Assembly (NCBI GenBank): GCA_964430505.1
Contig: CAYSGH010000001.1
Span: 1-64,000 of the forward strand
Direction: 5' to 3'
DNA from: UBA6176 sp032119375
GTDB taxonomy: Bacteria > Verrucomicrobiota > Verrucomicrobiia > Limisphaerales > UBA9464
DNA length: 64,000 nt
Positions 10,347 to 18,128 of this stretch are shown in pieces. A program made the translations under genes and the position numbers. The notes beneath the pieces were generated by a model. It saw only the letters and a list, made by a program, of their open reading frames with translations, was not told the origin of the DNA and made no database searches. Position 1 is the first letter of the stretch; each line of letters begins with the position of its first letter.

Positions 10347-10676
10347 TCAACTGGGGAAGGCGGCAGGGGGCAGGTTCAGCCGGTCGAGGACCTCGGAGGG
10401 CGTGAGGCCCACGATGCGGAGGGCCTTGTGCCGCGACGCGGCCCCATGAAGCACCTGGACCCGAGAACGGGCCACGCGCAACGCCTCGGCGAGGCAGCGC
10501 TCGATGGCCTCGTTGGCCGCCCCATCCACGGGAGGCGCAGCGATCCGGACCTTGAGGGCGTTGCCCTGGATGCCATCGACGGAGTTTGCCCGCGCGCGGG
10601 GCCTCGCGGCGACGGCAAGGATGGCGTCGGGGCCGCTGGCGCGGATGAACGATGGCAACGGCGCGGGCGCGGGCAT
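10347..10676 (-). CDS. DUF167 (YggU) family protein
   Basis: A 109-residue protein with the DUF167/YggU core: AVAARPRARANSVDGIQGNA followed by LKVRIAAPPVDGAANEAI and the C-terminal SRHKALRIVGL block. The family is small (about 100 residues), folds as an alpha/beta domain and has no settled function. The gene starts five bases after the stop of the YggT-like gene; YggT and YggU are neighbours in many bacteria, which supports both calls. The 286 bases downstream (10061-10346) show no gene that I can support. Confidence 0.88.
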   Translation of the reverse strand: MPAPAPLPSFIRASGPDAILAVAARPRARANSVDGIQGNALKVRIAAPPVDGAANEAIERCLAEALRVARSRVQVLHGAASRHKALRIVGLTPSEVLDRLNLPPAAFPS

Positions 10677-10681
10677 GGGGA

Positions 10682-11572
10682 TCAATAAGGCAGGTTGCGG
10701 AAGACGAAGGGGAGCACGCCAAATTCCACCCAGTCGGGCATGCCCGGCAGGAAGCGGCGCAAGGCGGGGAGGCCGTGCCCGATCCATGTCAGCACGGTCC
10801 AGTAGCAGGCGAGGGCAACGAGAGGAGACGCATCCAGGTGGCCGATGCGGAGGAAGGCGAAGGGGCGGGAGAGCTTGAGGCCGGTGTTCTGGACGAATTC
10901 CCAGAGGACTTGGTTGCCGAGGTGGACGTAGAGGTGGACGAAATGGAGCAGGAGGATGGCCGCGAGCCACCAACGCAGGACGCACCATTGGCCCGCCGAC
11001 ACGACGAGGCATTGCTGGAGGAGGTGGCGGTCGCCGCGCAGGGGCGGCAGCAACCCGGCTTGGGCAGCGATCGAGCCAATGGCCAGCCATGCGAGTCCGG
11101 CAGCAACGGCGACCAGCACCAAGAGCAGCCAGCCGGGCCATTGCGCAAGCCACGCGCCCTGCCGGCGCAGGGCACGGGTGATGCCGTCGCGATCCGAGGG
11201 TGGTCGATTGAGCGCGAGGATGCCTGCAAGCCCCGTGTACCAGAACAACAGGGTGGAGCCGAAGCCGAGGACGCTGAAAGAGAGCATCCGGAGGAAGGCG
11301 TCGCTGCGAAACACGAGCGTGGCGGCGCCGAGCGACCATGCGGGATGCCACGAGATGCTGGGGCCCATCTGCCGGTATAGAATGGCCCGCAGGAACAGCA
11401 ACGCTGCCAACCACGCGAGGTAGGGCCATCGGCGCGGCCTTTCAATGCCGGCCGCGCGCAGGTTGCCCAAGATGGTGCCCGCCGTGCCGGCGGCGTCGGC
11501 ACCCCGAATTCCACGCCACGAGACCCACATGACGAGGGCCGCGACGTTGAGGAGGAAATCGACGAGGAGCAT
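10682..11572 (-). CDS. YggT-like integral membrane protein
   Basis: A 296-residue membrane protein with about six hydrophobic segments. The C-terminal third (WEFVQNTGLKLSRPFAFLR then IGHLDASPLVALACYW) resembles the YggT motif in which a basic loop precedes an aspartate-serine-proline helix start. Classical YggT proteins of about 90-190 residues carry one or two such units; this protein is longer, with an extra N-terminal membrane region. It forms an operon with the downstream DUF167 gene (gap five bases). The family is linked to membrane or osmotic functions in other bacteria but has no defined activity. Confidence 0.7.
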   Translation of the reverse strand: MLLVDFLLNVAALVMWVSWRGIRGADAAGTAGTILGNLRAAGIERPRRWPYLAWLAALLFLRAILYRQMGPSISWHPAWSLGAATLVFRSDAFLRMLSFSVLGFGSTLLFWYTGLAGILALNRPPSDRDGITRALRRQGAWLAQWPGWLLLVLVAVAAGLAWLAIGSIAAQAGLLPPLRGDRHLLQQCLVVSAGQWCVLRWWLAAILLLHFVHLYVHLGNQVLWEFVQNTGLKLSRPFAFLRIGHLDASPLVALACYWTVLTWIGHGLPALRRFLPGMPDWVEFGVLPFVFRNLPY

Positions 11573-11584
11573 CGGGCGGGGCGC

Positions 11585-11609
11585 GCCCCTGCCCGTCGCG
11601 GGCAGGGGC
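11585..11609 (-). terminator. GC-rich hairpin after sucD
   Basis: A perfect 11-base-pair inverted repeat, GCCCCTGCCCG with its complement around a TCG loop, lies 14 bases beyond the sucD stop and 12 bases before the YggT-like gene start. No T-run follows, so it may be a weak or factor-assisted terminator, or an attenuator between the two transcription units. Confidence 0.5.
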
Positions 11610-11623
11610 TCACGGCCCGGTTG

Positions 11624-12514
11624 TTACATCATGCGGAGGAGCGTGTCAGCCATCTCGCTGGGAGTGGCAGCCACGCCGATGCCCGCCTTGCGGAAGGCGT
11701 CGATCTTGGCCTGGGCGGTGCCCTTGCCGCCGCTGACGATGGCCCCTGCATGGCCCATCCGACGGCCCGGAGGCGCGGTCGCCCCGGCAATGAAGCCTGC
11801 CACCGGCTTGGTGCCATAACGGGCGATCCATTCGGCCGCCTCCTCCTCGGCGGCACCGCCAATCTCGCCAATCATGATGATCCCGTGCGTGTCCGGATCC
11901 GCCATGAACAGCTTGATAACGTCCAGGTGCGAGGTGCCATTGACGGGGTCACCGCCAATGCCCACGCAGGTGGATTGGCCGACGCCGCGGCACGTGAGCT
12001 GCCAGACGGCCTCGTAGGTGAGGGTGCCGGAGCGGCTGACGACGCCCACGTGGCCCTTCTTGTGGATGTAGCCGGGGGCGATGCCGATGCGGCAGCCGCC
12101 ATGGGAGTTGGCTCCCTCGCCGGGGGTGACCAAGCCGGGGCAGTTGGGACCGACCAGGCGGGTGCGCGAGCCCTGCATGGCACGCTTCACCTTCACCATG
12201 TCGTTCACAGGGATGCCCTCGGTGATGCAGACGACGAGGTCGAGGCCGGCGTCCACGGCCTCCAGGATGGCGTCGGCCGCGAACGGCGGCGGCACGAAGA
12301 TGGCGGAAGCCGTGGCTCCGGTCTGGCGGGCGGCCTCGGCAACGGTGTCAAAGATGGGCACCTGGCCCTCGAAGAGCTGGCCGCCCTTGCCGGGCGTGAC
12401 GCCTGCGACGAGCTGGGTGCCGTAGGCAAGGGAAAGCTGGGCGTGCCGGGCCCCAAAGGATCCGGTGATGCCCTGGACGAGGAGCTTGGTCTGGGGAGTG
12501 ATGAGAATGGCCAT
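11624..12514 (-). CDS. sucD: Succinyl-CoA synthetase alpha subunit
   Basis: The 296-residue alpha subunit of succinate-CoA ligase, which makes ATP or GTP from succinyl-CoA in the TCA cycle. The CoA-binding Rossmann domain is N-terminal (VQGITGSFGARHAQL). The phosphorylated histidine is His255 in GRRMGHAGAI. The SRSGTLTYEAVWQL and VGIGGDPVNG blocks are conserved. It follows sucC by 38 bases and is last in a gltA-sucC-sucD run; a hairpin follows its stop. Confidence 0.97.
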   Translation of the reverse strand: MAILITPQTKLLVQGITGSFGARHAQLSLAYGTQLVAGVTPGKGGQLFEGQVPIFDTVAEAARQTGATASAIFVPPPFAADAILEAVDAGLDLVVCITEGIPVNDMVKVKRAMQGSRTRLVGPNCPGLVTPGEGANSHGGCRIGIAPGYIHKKGHVGVVSRSGTLTYEAVWQLTCRGVGQSTCVGIGGDPVNGTSHLDVIKLFMADPDTHGIIMIGEIGGAAEEEAAEWIARYGTKPVAGFIAGATAPPGRRMGHAGAIVSGGKGTAQAKIDAFRKAGIGVAATPSEMADTLLRMM

Positions 12515-12552
12515 GGCGATGAAGGGATAAGGTGAAGGTCTGTGGCGTGGTG

Positions 12553-13761
12553 TCAGGCGGCGCGGACGGCCTTGACGATCTTCTGGGCGGCGTCGGCCAT
12601 GGAGTCGCCGGAGGTGATGGTGAGCCCGGACTCGGCGAGGGTCTTCTTTCCGGCCTGGACGTTGTTGCCCTCCAGGCGCACGACGAGCGGGATCGACAGC
12701 CCGGTCTCGCGCACGGCCTCGACGATGCCCGTGGCGATGACGTTGCAGTCCATGATGCCCCCGAAAATATTGACGAGGATGCCCTTCACCGAGGGGTCCG
12801 AGAGGATGATGCGGAACGCCGCGGCGACCTGGTCCTTGGAGGCGCCGCCGCCGACGTCGAGGAAGTTGGCGGGGTCGCCGCCGAAGTGCTTGATGATGTC
12901 CATCGTGGCCATCGCGAGTCCGGCGCCGTTGACGAGGCAGGCGATGTTGCCGTCGAGCTTGATGTAGTTGAGCGAGTGCTTGCTGGCCTCGACCTCAAGC
13001 GGGGATTCCTCGGCGAGGTCGCGCATGGCGACAATCTCGGGGTGGCGGAAGAGGGCATTGTCATCGAGGCCGACCTTGGCATCGACGGCGACGATGGCCT
13101 GCTTGCCACCGGGCCCCTCGACGATGCAAAGGGGGTTGATCTCGACGAGGGACGCGTCGCATTCCCACGAGGCCTTGTACACGGCGGTGATGAGCTTGCA
13201 GGCCTGGTTGAACAGGTCGCCCTTGAGGCCCAACGCCGAGGCGATCTTCCGCGCCTGGTAGGGCATCAAGCCCACGGCGGGGTCGATGTTCTCGCGCACG
13301 ATCTTCTCCGGGGTGCGCGCGGCGACCTCCTCAATCTCCATGCCGCCCTCGGTGCTGGCCATGATCAGGGGCCGGGAGGTGGCGCGGTCGAGGAGCACGG
13401 CGAGGTAGAACTCTCGGACGATGGTCTCGGCGGCGGCGACCAGGATTGTCTGGACGACGCGGCCGTCGGGGCCGGTCTGCTTCGTGACGAGGGTCTTGCC
13501 GAGCATGTTGTCGGCGATGTGGACGGCCTCGTCGAGGGATCGGGCCAGCTTCACGCCCCCTTGGAAGCCGTGCTTGAAGGTGCCCTTGCCACGGCCGCCG
13601 GCGTGGATCTGGGACTTGATCACGAGGGTGGAGTGACCGGCGGCGATGAGTCGCTCGGCGACGGCGCGGGCTTCATCGACGGTCTTGCAGGGCTCGCCGG
13701 CGGGGACGGCGACGCCGTGCCGGGCGAGGAGTTGCTTGGCTTGGTATTCGTGGATGTTCAT
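12553..13761 (-). CDS. sucC: Succinyl-CoA synthetase beta subunit
   Basis: The 402-residue beta subunit starts MNIHEYQAKQLLARHGV, as is usual for SucC. It has an ATP-grasp nucleotide-binding domain with GGRGKG at residues 55-60 and the C-terminal CoA-ligase domain with NIFGGIMDC, the loop that carries the binding site for the phosphohistidine of SucD. It gives nucleotide specificity in the heterodimer. gltA lies 80 bases upstream and sucD 38 bases downstream on the same strand, which suggests coordinated TCA expression. Confidence 0.97.
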   Translation of the reverse strand: MNIHEYQAKQLLARHGVAVPAGEPCKTVDEARAVAERLIAAGHSTLVIKSQIHAGGRGKGTFKHGFQGGVKLARSLDEAVHIADNMLGKTLVTKQTGPDGRVVQTILVAAAETIVREFYLAVLLDRATSRPLIMASTEGGMEIEEVAARTPEKIVRENIDPAVGLMPYQARKIASALGLKGDLFNQACKLITAVYKASWECDASLVEINPLCIVEGPGGKQAIVAVDAKVGLDDNALFRHPEIVAMRDLAEESPLEVEASKHSLNYIKLDGNIACLVNGAGLAMATMDIIKHFGGDPANFLDVGGGASKDQVAAAFRIILSDPSVKGILVNIFGGIMDCNVIATGIVEAVRETGLSIPLVVRLEGNNVQAGKKTLAESGLTITSGDSMADAAQKIVKAVRAA

Positions 13762-13841
13762 CGAGAGGTGCTTTGGCGTGGAGAATGCGTGGCGATCCGG
13801 CGATGCGGACCGTCCGGACGCGATGGAGGGGTTGGGGGGGG

Positions 13842-14981
13842 CTACCGTTCGGCGAGGGGCGTCACGACAAGGCCAACCGGGCCGGTGTAGATGGATTGGG
13901 GACGGATGAGGCGGTTGTCCGCGAGTTGCTCCAGAACATGCGCCGTCCAACCGCTCGTGCGGGCAATGGCGAAGATGGGGGTGAACAAGTCCGTGGGGAT
14001 GCCCAGCGAGTAGTATACGGTGGCGCTGTAGAAATCGACGTTCGCATGCAGGGTCTTCCGGGTGAGCATCAGCTCCGCGATGCGCTCGGACATCTGGATC
14101 CACTTGGGCTCGCCAAGCTGGGACGAGAGGATCTGGGCCATGCGCTTGAGGTGGGGCGCTCGGGGGTCGAGCACCTTGTACACGCGGTGGCCGATGCCCA
14201 TGATCTTGCGCTTCTGGGCGAGGCAGTCCTCGACGTAGGCATCGACGGCGTCGAGCGATCCAATTTGCTGGAGCATCTTGATCACGCCCTCGTTGGCCCC
14301 GCCATGCAACGGCCCCTTGAGGGTCCCGATGGCGGAGGTGATGGCGGAGTACATGTCGCTTTGCGTGGCGATGGTGACGCGGGCGCTGAACGTCGAGGCA
14401 TTCATGCCGTGGTCGGCGTGGAGCACGTAGCACATGTCCATCGTGCTCTCCTTTTCCGCCGAGGGCCGGACGCCGTCGATCATGTACAGGAAGTTGGCGG
14501 CCTCGCCCAAGGTTGGGTCTGGGGCGACGAGCGGCAGCCCGAGGCGAGCGCGGTGGAAGTAGGCGGTGATGACGGGGATCTGGGCCACCAACCGGAACGC
14601 CTTGCGCCGCTGCGCGTCCATCGTGTCGTTGTCGGCCGTGGTGTCGTAGCAACCGAGGGCGGACACGCCGGTGCGGATGGCGTGCATGGGCCCGGTGTCC
14701 TTGGGCAGGTGGGTGACGAGGTCGATGACGCCCTGGGGAAGCTCGCGGAAGCCAGCCAGGGTGGCCTTGAGGTCGGCCAGCTCCTTCACGTTGGGGAGGC
14801 GATTGTGATAAAGGAGATGCACCACCTCCTCGTAGCTCACCTTCCCGGCCAGCTCGTCAATGTTGTAGCCGCAATAGATCAGTTGTCCCACGTCCCCGCG
14901 GACGTCGCTTAGGCGCGTGTGCGCGGCGACGATTCCCTCGAGGCCCTTGGTGAAGGTGGCGGTCGTCTCGGCAGTGCTCAT
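13842..14981 (-). CDS. gltA: Citrate synthase
   Basis: A 379-residue citrate synthase, the shorter dimeric form. The three catalytic residues are in place: His in GPLHGGANEG, His in GIGHRVYK, and Asp316 in NVDFYSATVY. It condenses oxaloacetate and acetyl-CoA; 2-methylcitrate synthase is a close relative and cannot be excluded by sequence alone. The position next to sucC-sucD, with no prp genes, favours citrate synthase. Confidence 0.95.
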   Translation of the reverse strand: MSTAETTATFTKGLEGIVAAHTRLSDVRGDVGQLIYCGYNIDELAGKVSYEEVVHLLYHNRLPNVKELADLKATLAGFRELPQGVIDLVTHLPKDTGPMHAIRTGVSALGCYDTTADNDTMDAQRRKAFRLVAQIPVITAYFHRARLGLPLVAPDPTLGEAANFLYMIDGVRPSAEKESTMDMCYVLHADHGMNASTFSARVTIATQSDMYSAITSAIGTLKGPLHGGANEGVIKMLQQIGSLDAVDAYVEDCLAQKRKIMGIGHRVYKVLDPRAPHLKRMAQILSSQLGEPKWIQMSERIAELMLTRKTLHANVDFYSATVYYSLGIPTDLFTPIFAIARTSGWTAHVLEQLADNRLIRPQSIYTGPVGLVVTPLAER

Positions 14982-15128
14982 GGTCTCCTATGTCGTGGTC
15001 TCGTGCGCTCGTCGTGGAATTCGAGAACCTTCCCCGCCCGGCCGTCCGTGCGTGAATGGCTTCGCCAACGCCAGACTGCCCCGAACCCGGCGCTTTGCAA
15101 AGCAAGGCTTTGGGCGCAGCGTCGCCCC

Positions 15129-15854
15129 ATGCGGCTCTCGGTCGTCATCCCCGCGTTCAACGAGGAACGGCTCCTGCCGTCCACCCTCCGCTCCGTGGCC
15201 GGCTCGCTCGCCCCGGTCGCGGCGGCGGGCTGGTCCAGCGAGGTGATCGTCACCGACAACAACTCCACGGACGGCACGGCGCGCATCGCCCGCGAGGCGG
15301 GGGCCCAGGTGGTGTTCGAGCCGGTCAACATGATCGCCCGCGCACGCAATGCCGGCGCGGCGGCGGCGACGGGCGACTGGCTGGTGTTCGTCGATGCGGA
15401 CTCATCCCCCTCGCCCGGGCTGATGGCGGCGATGCTCCGGGCCATCCAGTCGGGCCGTTGCTATGCTGGCGGCACGACGGTCCGCCTCGACGGCGGGGGC
15501 TGGGCGGCGGGCGCCGTGGCGACAGGGTGGAACCTCATCAGCCGGGTCACGAGGCTTCCAGCCGGATCCTTTTACTTCGTGGACGCGGCGGTGTTCCGCG
15601 ACGTCGGTGGCTTCCCGGCAGAGCTGTATGCGGCCGAGGAGATCGAGCTGTCGCGTCGGTTGCGCCGTAGCCCGCTCGCCCGCGGACGACGGCGCGTGAT
15701 CCTGGGATCGCATCCCTTGGTGACGTCGGCGCGGAAGGTGTCGTTGTATGGGCCAGGCGAGCTGCTGGGATTTTCGCTGAGGGCGCTCCTACGGCCGAGG
15801 TCCACGCTGCAACGCCGGGAATCGTGTGCGATCTGGTATGATGGAAGGCGGTAG
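15129..15854 (+). CDS. Glycosyltransferase family 2
   Basis: A 241-residue GT-A fold glycosyltransferase. Evidence: the opening MRLSVVIPAFNEERLLPSTL, the nucleotide-binding TDNNSTDGTARIARE, and the DXD-type FVDADSSPSP near residue 86. No transmembrane segment follows, so it is probably cytosolic and transfers a sugar to a lipid or polysaccharide acceptor; specificity is not predictable. The 3' end overlaps the start of the following pilin-like gene. The gene is divergent from gltA. Confidence 0.88.
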   Translation: MRLSVVIPAFNEERLLPSTLRSVAGSLAPVAAAGWSSEVIVTDNNSTDGTARIAREAGAQVVFEPVNMIARARNAGAAAATGDWLVFVDADSSPSPGLMAAMLRAIQSGRCYAGGTTVRLDGGGWAAGAVATGWNLISRVTRLPAGSFYFVDAAVFRDVGGFPAELYAAEEIELSRRLRRSPLARGRRRVILGSHPLVTSARKVSLYGPGELLGFSLRALLRPRSTLQRRESCAIWYDGRR

Positions 15855-16629
15855 GCGGGGACGGGGTGGCTTCACCTTGATCGAGCTGCTCGTGGTGATT
15901 GCGATCATCGCGGTGCTGGCCGGGATGCTCTTGCCGGCTCTGGCGAAGGCGAAGGCGCGGGCCTTGCGAATCCAGTGCCTTGGGAACTACCGGCAGTTGA
16001 CCCTCGCGTGGTTGATGTACATCGACGACCACCGTGACGAGCTCCCGCCCAACGAGACCTTGTCCACGGGCGGCCGCGCCGGGCTGAACGCCAGCACCCG
16101 CACATGGGTCACCGGCAACGCCTTTACCGACGCGTCACCGACGAACCTCCAGCGCGGCATGCTCTTCCCGTACAACCGATCGGTCGCGCTCTACCTGTGC
16201 CCGGGCGACCGCTCCACCGTCCGCGACCAGGGCAAGCAGCGACGCGTGCGCTCGGTCTCGATGAATGCCTACATGAACGACGAGCCGGACCCGTCGGACC
16301 GGACATGCTGGCACCGGCTCTCGCAAGTGCAGCAACCGTCGCCGAGCGCGGCGTTCGTGTTCGTGGACGAGCACGAGAACAGCATCGAGAACGCGCGCTT
16401 TGTCCTGACCCAGCCCGGTGACAACCGCTGGATCGACTTCCCCGCCGCGCGCCACGACTTCGGGCCGACGCTGTCGTTCGCGGACGGCCATGCGGAGGTT
16501 TGGCGGCTGGCGTCGCCCGCGACACGCCGCATCGCCCGTATGCCGCCATGGATCCAGAACCAGTCGGTGCGGGGCGATGACGTGGACCTCTTGAGGTTTT
16601 ACGGGGCGGTTCCCCGCATACCGCTGTAG
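15838..16629 (+). CDS. Type IV pilin-like protein with H-X9-DG motif
   Basis: A 263-residue protein with a prepilin leader: GGFTLIELLVVIAIIAVLAG has the Gly-Phe cleavage site, Glu at +5 and a long hydrophobic helix. The globular part contains LCPGDRS and ends with the H-X9-DG motif exactly spaced (His, nine residues, DG in RHDFGPTLSFADGH). This architecture is greatly expanded in Verrucomicrobia, Lentisphaerae and Planctomycetes; the proteins are thought to be secretion-system or pseudopilus parts, without a proven role. ATG 15838 was chosen (15841 is adjacent; a GTG at 15826 also fits), overlapping the glycosyltransferase end by 17 bases. Confidence 0.88.
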   Translation: MMEGGRRGRGGFTLIELLVVIAIIAVLAGMLLPALAKAKARALRIQCLGNYRQLTLAWLMYIDDHRDELPPNETLSTGGRAGLNASTRTWVTGNAFTDASPTNLQRGMLFPYNRSVALYLCPGDRSTVRDQGKQRRVRSVSMNAYMNDEPDPSDRTCWHRLSQVQQPSPSAAFVFVDEHENSIENARFVLTQPGDNRWIDFPAARHDFGPTLSFADGHAEVWRLASPATRRIARMPPWIQNQSVRGDDVDLLRFYGAVPRIPL

Positions 16630-16718
16630 GCGCCGTGCAAGGAAGGGGGTACGGCCGACCTGGCCCACGAGACCGGCGGCCTCCGCCTGCAGACCATCGG
16701 CCTCCGCCCGAGGCCGCG

Positions 16719-17495
16719 TCACCCTGCGCCGCCGCCCGAGATCTTCTTGGCGTCGCCCTTGAGGAGGGAGACGGCGTAGTCGCGGTTCATGCGAGCAATG
16801 AAGTCGAGGCTGATTTCCTTGGGGCAAACGGCCTCGCAGGATCCGGTGACGGTGCATCCGCCAAAGCCCTCGGCGTCCATCTGGTCCACCATGGCCTTGA
16901 CGCGGCGATGGCGCTCGGGCTGGCCCTGGGGCAGGAGGCCGAGGTGGGAGACCTTGGCAGAGACGAAGAGCATGGCGGAGGCGTTCTTGCACGCGGCCAC
17001 GCAGGCGCCGCAGCCGATGCATTGGGCGGCGTCCATCGCGAGGTCGGCGTCCTCCTTGGGGACGGGAATCGCGTTGGCGTCGGGCGCGGAGCCAGTGCGG
17101 ACCGTGATGAATCCGCCGGCGTGCTGGATGCGGTCGAAGGCCTTGCGGTCCACGACCAGGTCCTTCACGAGGGGGAAGGGCTTGGCGCGGAAGGGCTCGA
17201 CGACGATGACGTCGCCGTCCCTGAAGCTGCGCATGTAGGTCTGGCAGGAGGCGATCCCCTTGTGGGGGCCGTGGGGCTTGCCGTCGATGACGAGGGAGCA
17301 GGTGCCGCAGATGCCCTCGCGGCAGTCGTGGTCGAAGGCGATGGGCTCCTGGCCGGCCTCGGCGAGCTGCTCGTTGACGACGTCGAGCATCTCGAGGAAC
17401 GACATGTTGGGGTTCAGGTCCGGGGTGGCGTAGGTGACGAAGCCACCCGCGGAGTTGCGGTTCTTTTGGCGCCAGACCTTGAGGGTGACTTTCAT
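16719..17495 (-). CDS. sdhB: Succinate dehydrogenase iron-sulfur subunit
   Basis: The 258-residue SdhB carries the [2Fe-2S] cysteines (CREGICGTC), the [4Fe-4S] motif CIGCGACVAAC and the [3Fe-4S]/[4Fe-4S] motif CTVTGSCEAVCPKE. It passes electrons from SdhA to the membrane subunit. Its start overlaps by ATGA the stop of an ORF6N-domain gene that separates it from sdhA. AAGG lies eight bases upstream of the start. It is the last gene of the sdh operon. Confidence 0.96.
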   Translation of the reverse strand: MKVTLKVWRQKNRNSAGGFVTYATPDLNPNMSFLEMLDVVNEQLAEAGQEPIAFDHDCREGICGTCSLVIDGKPHGPHKGIASCQTYMRSFRDGDVIVVEPFRAKPFPLVKDLVVDRKAFDRIQHAGGFITVRTGSAPDANAIPVPKEDADLAMDAAQCIGCGACVAACKNASAMLFVSAKVSHLGLLPQGQPERHRRVKAMVDQMDAEGFGGCTVTGSCEAVCPKEISLDFIARMNRDYAVSLLKGDAKKISGGGAG

Positions 17496-18082
17496 GGGGA
17501 AACCTTCTTGTTACGACGGACCTTGCTGCACGGCGGCCGTCCATGGATGCAGGTGGGAAAACCGATGTCGCGCCGAGGCGGCTCGGCGGTCGCGCCGAGC
17601 GCGGGGGCCACCCGCCTGTGGATGGCGTCGAAAACCGCGCGGAACTTGCGGTCGCAGGAGCGCTCGAGGTCGTCGCGCCGCGCAACCAGCTCGGCGGTGA
17701 AGGAAGCGAGTTGGCGGGGCCTGACGAAAAAGCGGATGATCGCAGTGTTGGCCCCGATGGCGCACGGGCCTTGGAGGAAGCTGGAAAGCATCGCGACGCC
17801 GTGCTCGGTGCAGGCGGGAACTCCCTTGGAGCACGTGCTGTCAACAGTCCCAGTGGACATCACACGTTGTGACATCCCCAGGATTTCCCGGCGCGTCCGC
17901 TCAAACCTGAAGTCGGCAGGAAAGCGACCCATGTGGCGCCTCACGGCTTGGTTCAGCACGCGGGTCTCGACCCCGTCGCGGCGGCATGCATGGTCGCGCA
18001 CCAACCTCACCCGTTGCCCGCGCACGAGCGCGATGCAACCCTCAAGGTCGCTGGTGCTCGCGGGTTGGGCGGGTTGGCTCAT
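17492..18082 (-). CDS. ORF6N-domain DNA-binding protein within the sdh operon
   Basis: A 196-residue protein. Residues 18-60 resemble the ORF6N domain (RGQRVRLVRDH, then GVETRVLNQAVRRHMGRFP), followed by TEHGVAMLSSFLQG and a C-terminal helical part KFRAVFDAI. ORF6N proteins are phage- or transposon-borne DNA-binding factors. Several normally conserved positions are changed (usual D-x-x-L-A-x-L-Y-G-V reads DHACRRDGV; TEQG reads TEHG), which may mean relaxed selection. It lies between sdhA (46 bases) and sdhB (4-base overlap), an unusual place. Whether it is expressed as a regulator or merely tolerated is not known. Confidence 0.8.
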   Translation of the reverse strand: MSQPAQPASTSDLEGCIALVRGQRVRLVRDHACRRDGVETRVLNQAVRRHMGRFPADFRFERTRREILGMSQRVMSTGTVDSTCSKGVPACTEHGVAMLSSFLQGPCAIGANTAIIRFFVRPRQLASFTAELVARRDDLERSCDRKFRAVFDAIHRRVAPALGATAEPPRRDIGFPTCIHGRPPCSKVRRNKKVSP

Positions 18083-18128
18083 GGGCGGTGGGGTGGGCGT
18101 GACGGGGAGCGGGGCCGGTGGCGTGGGC

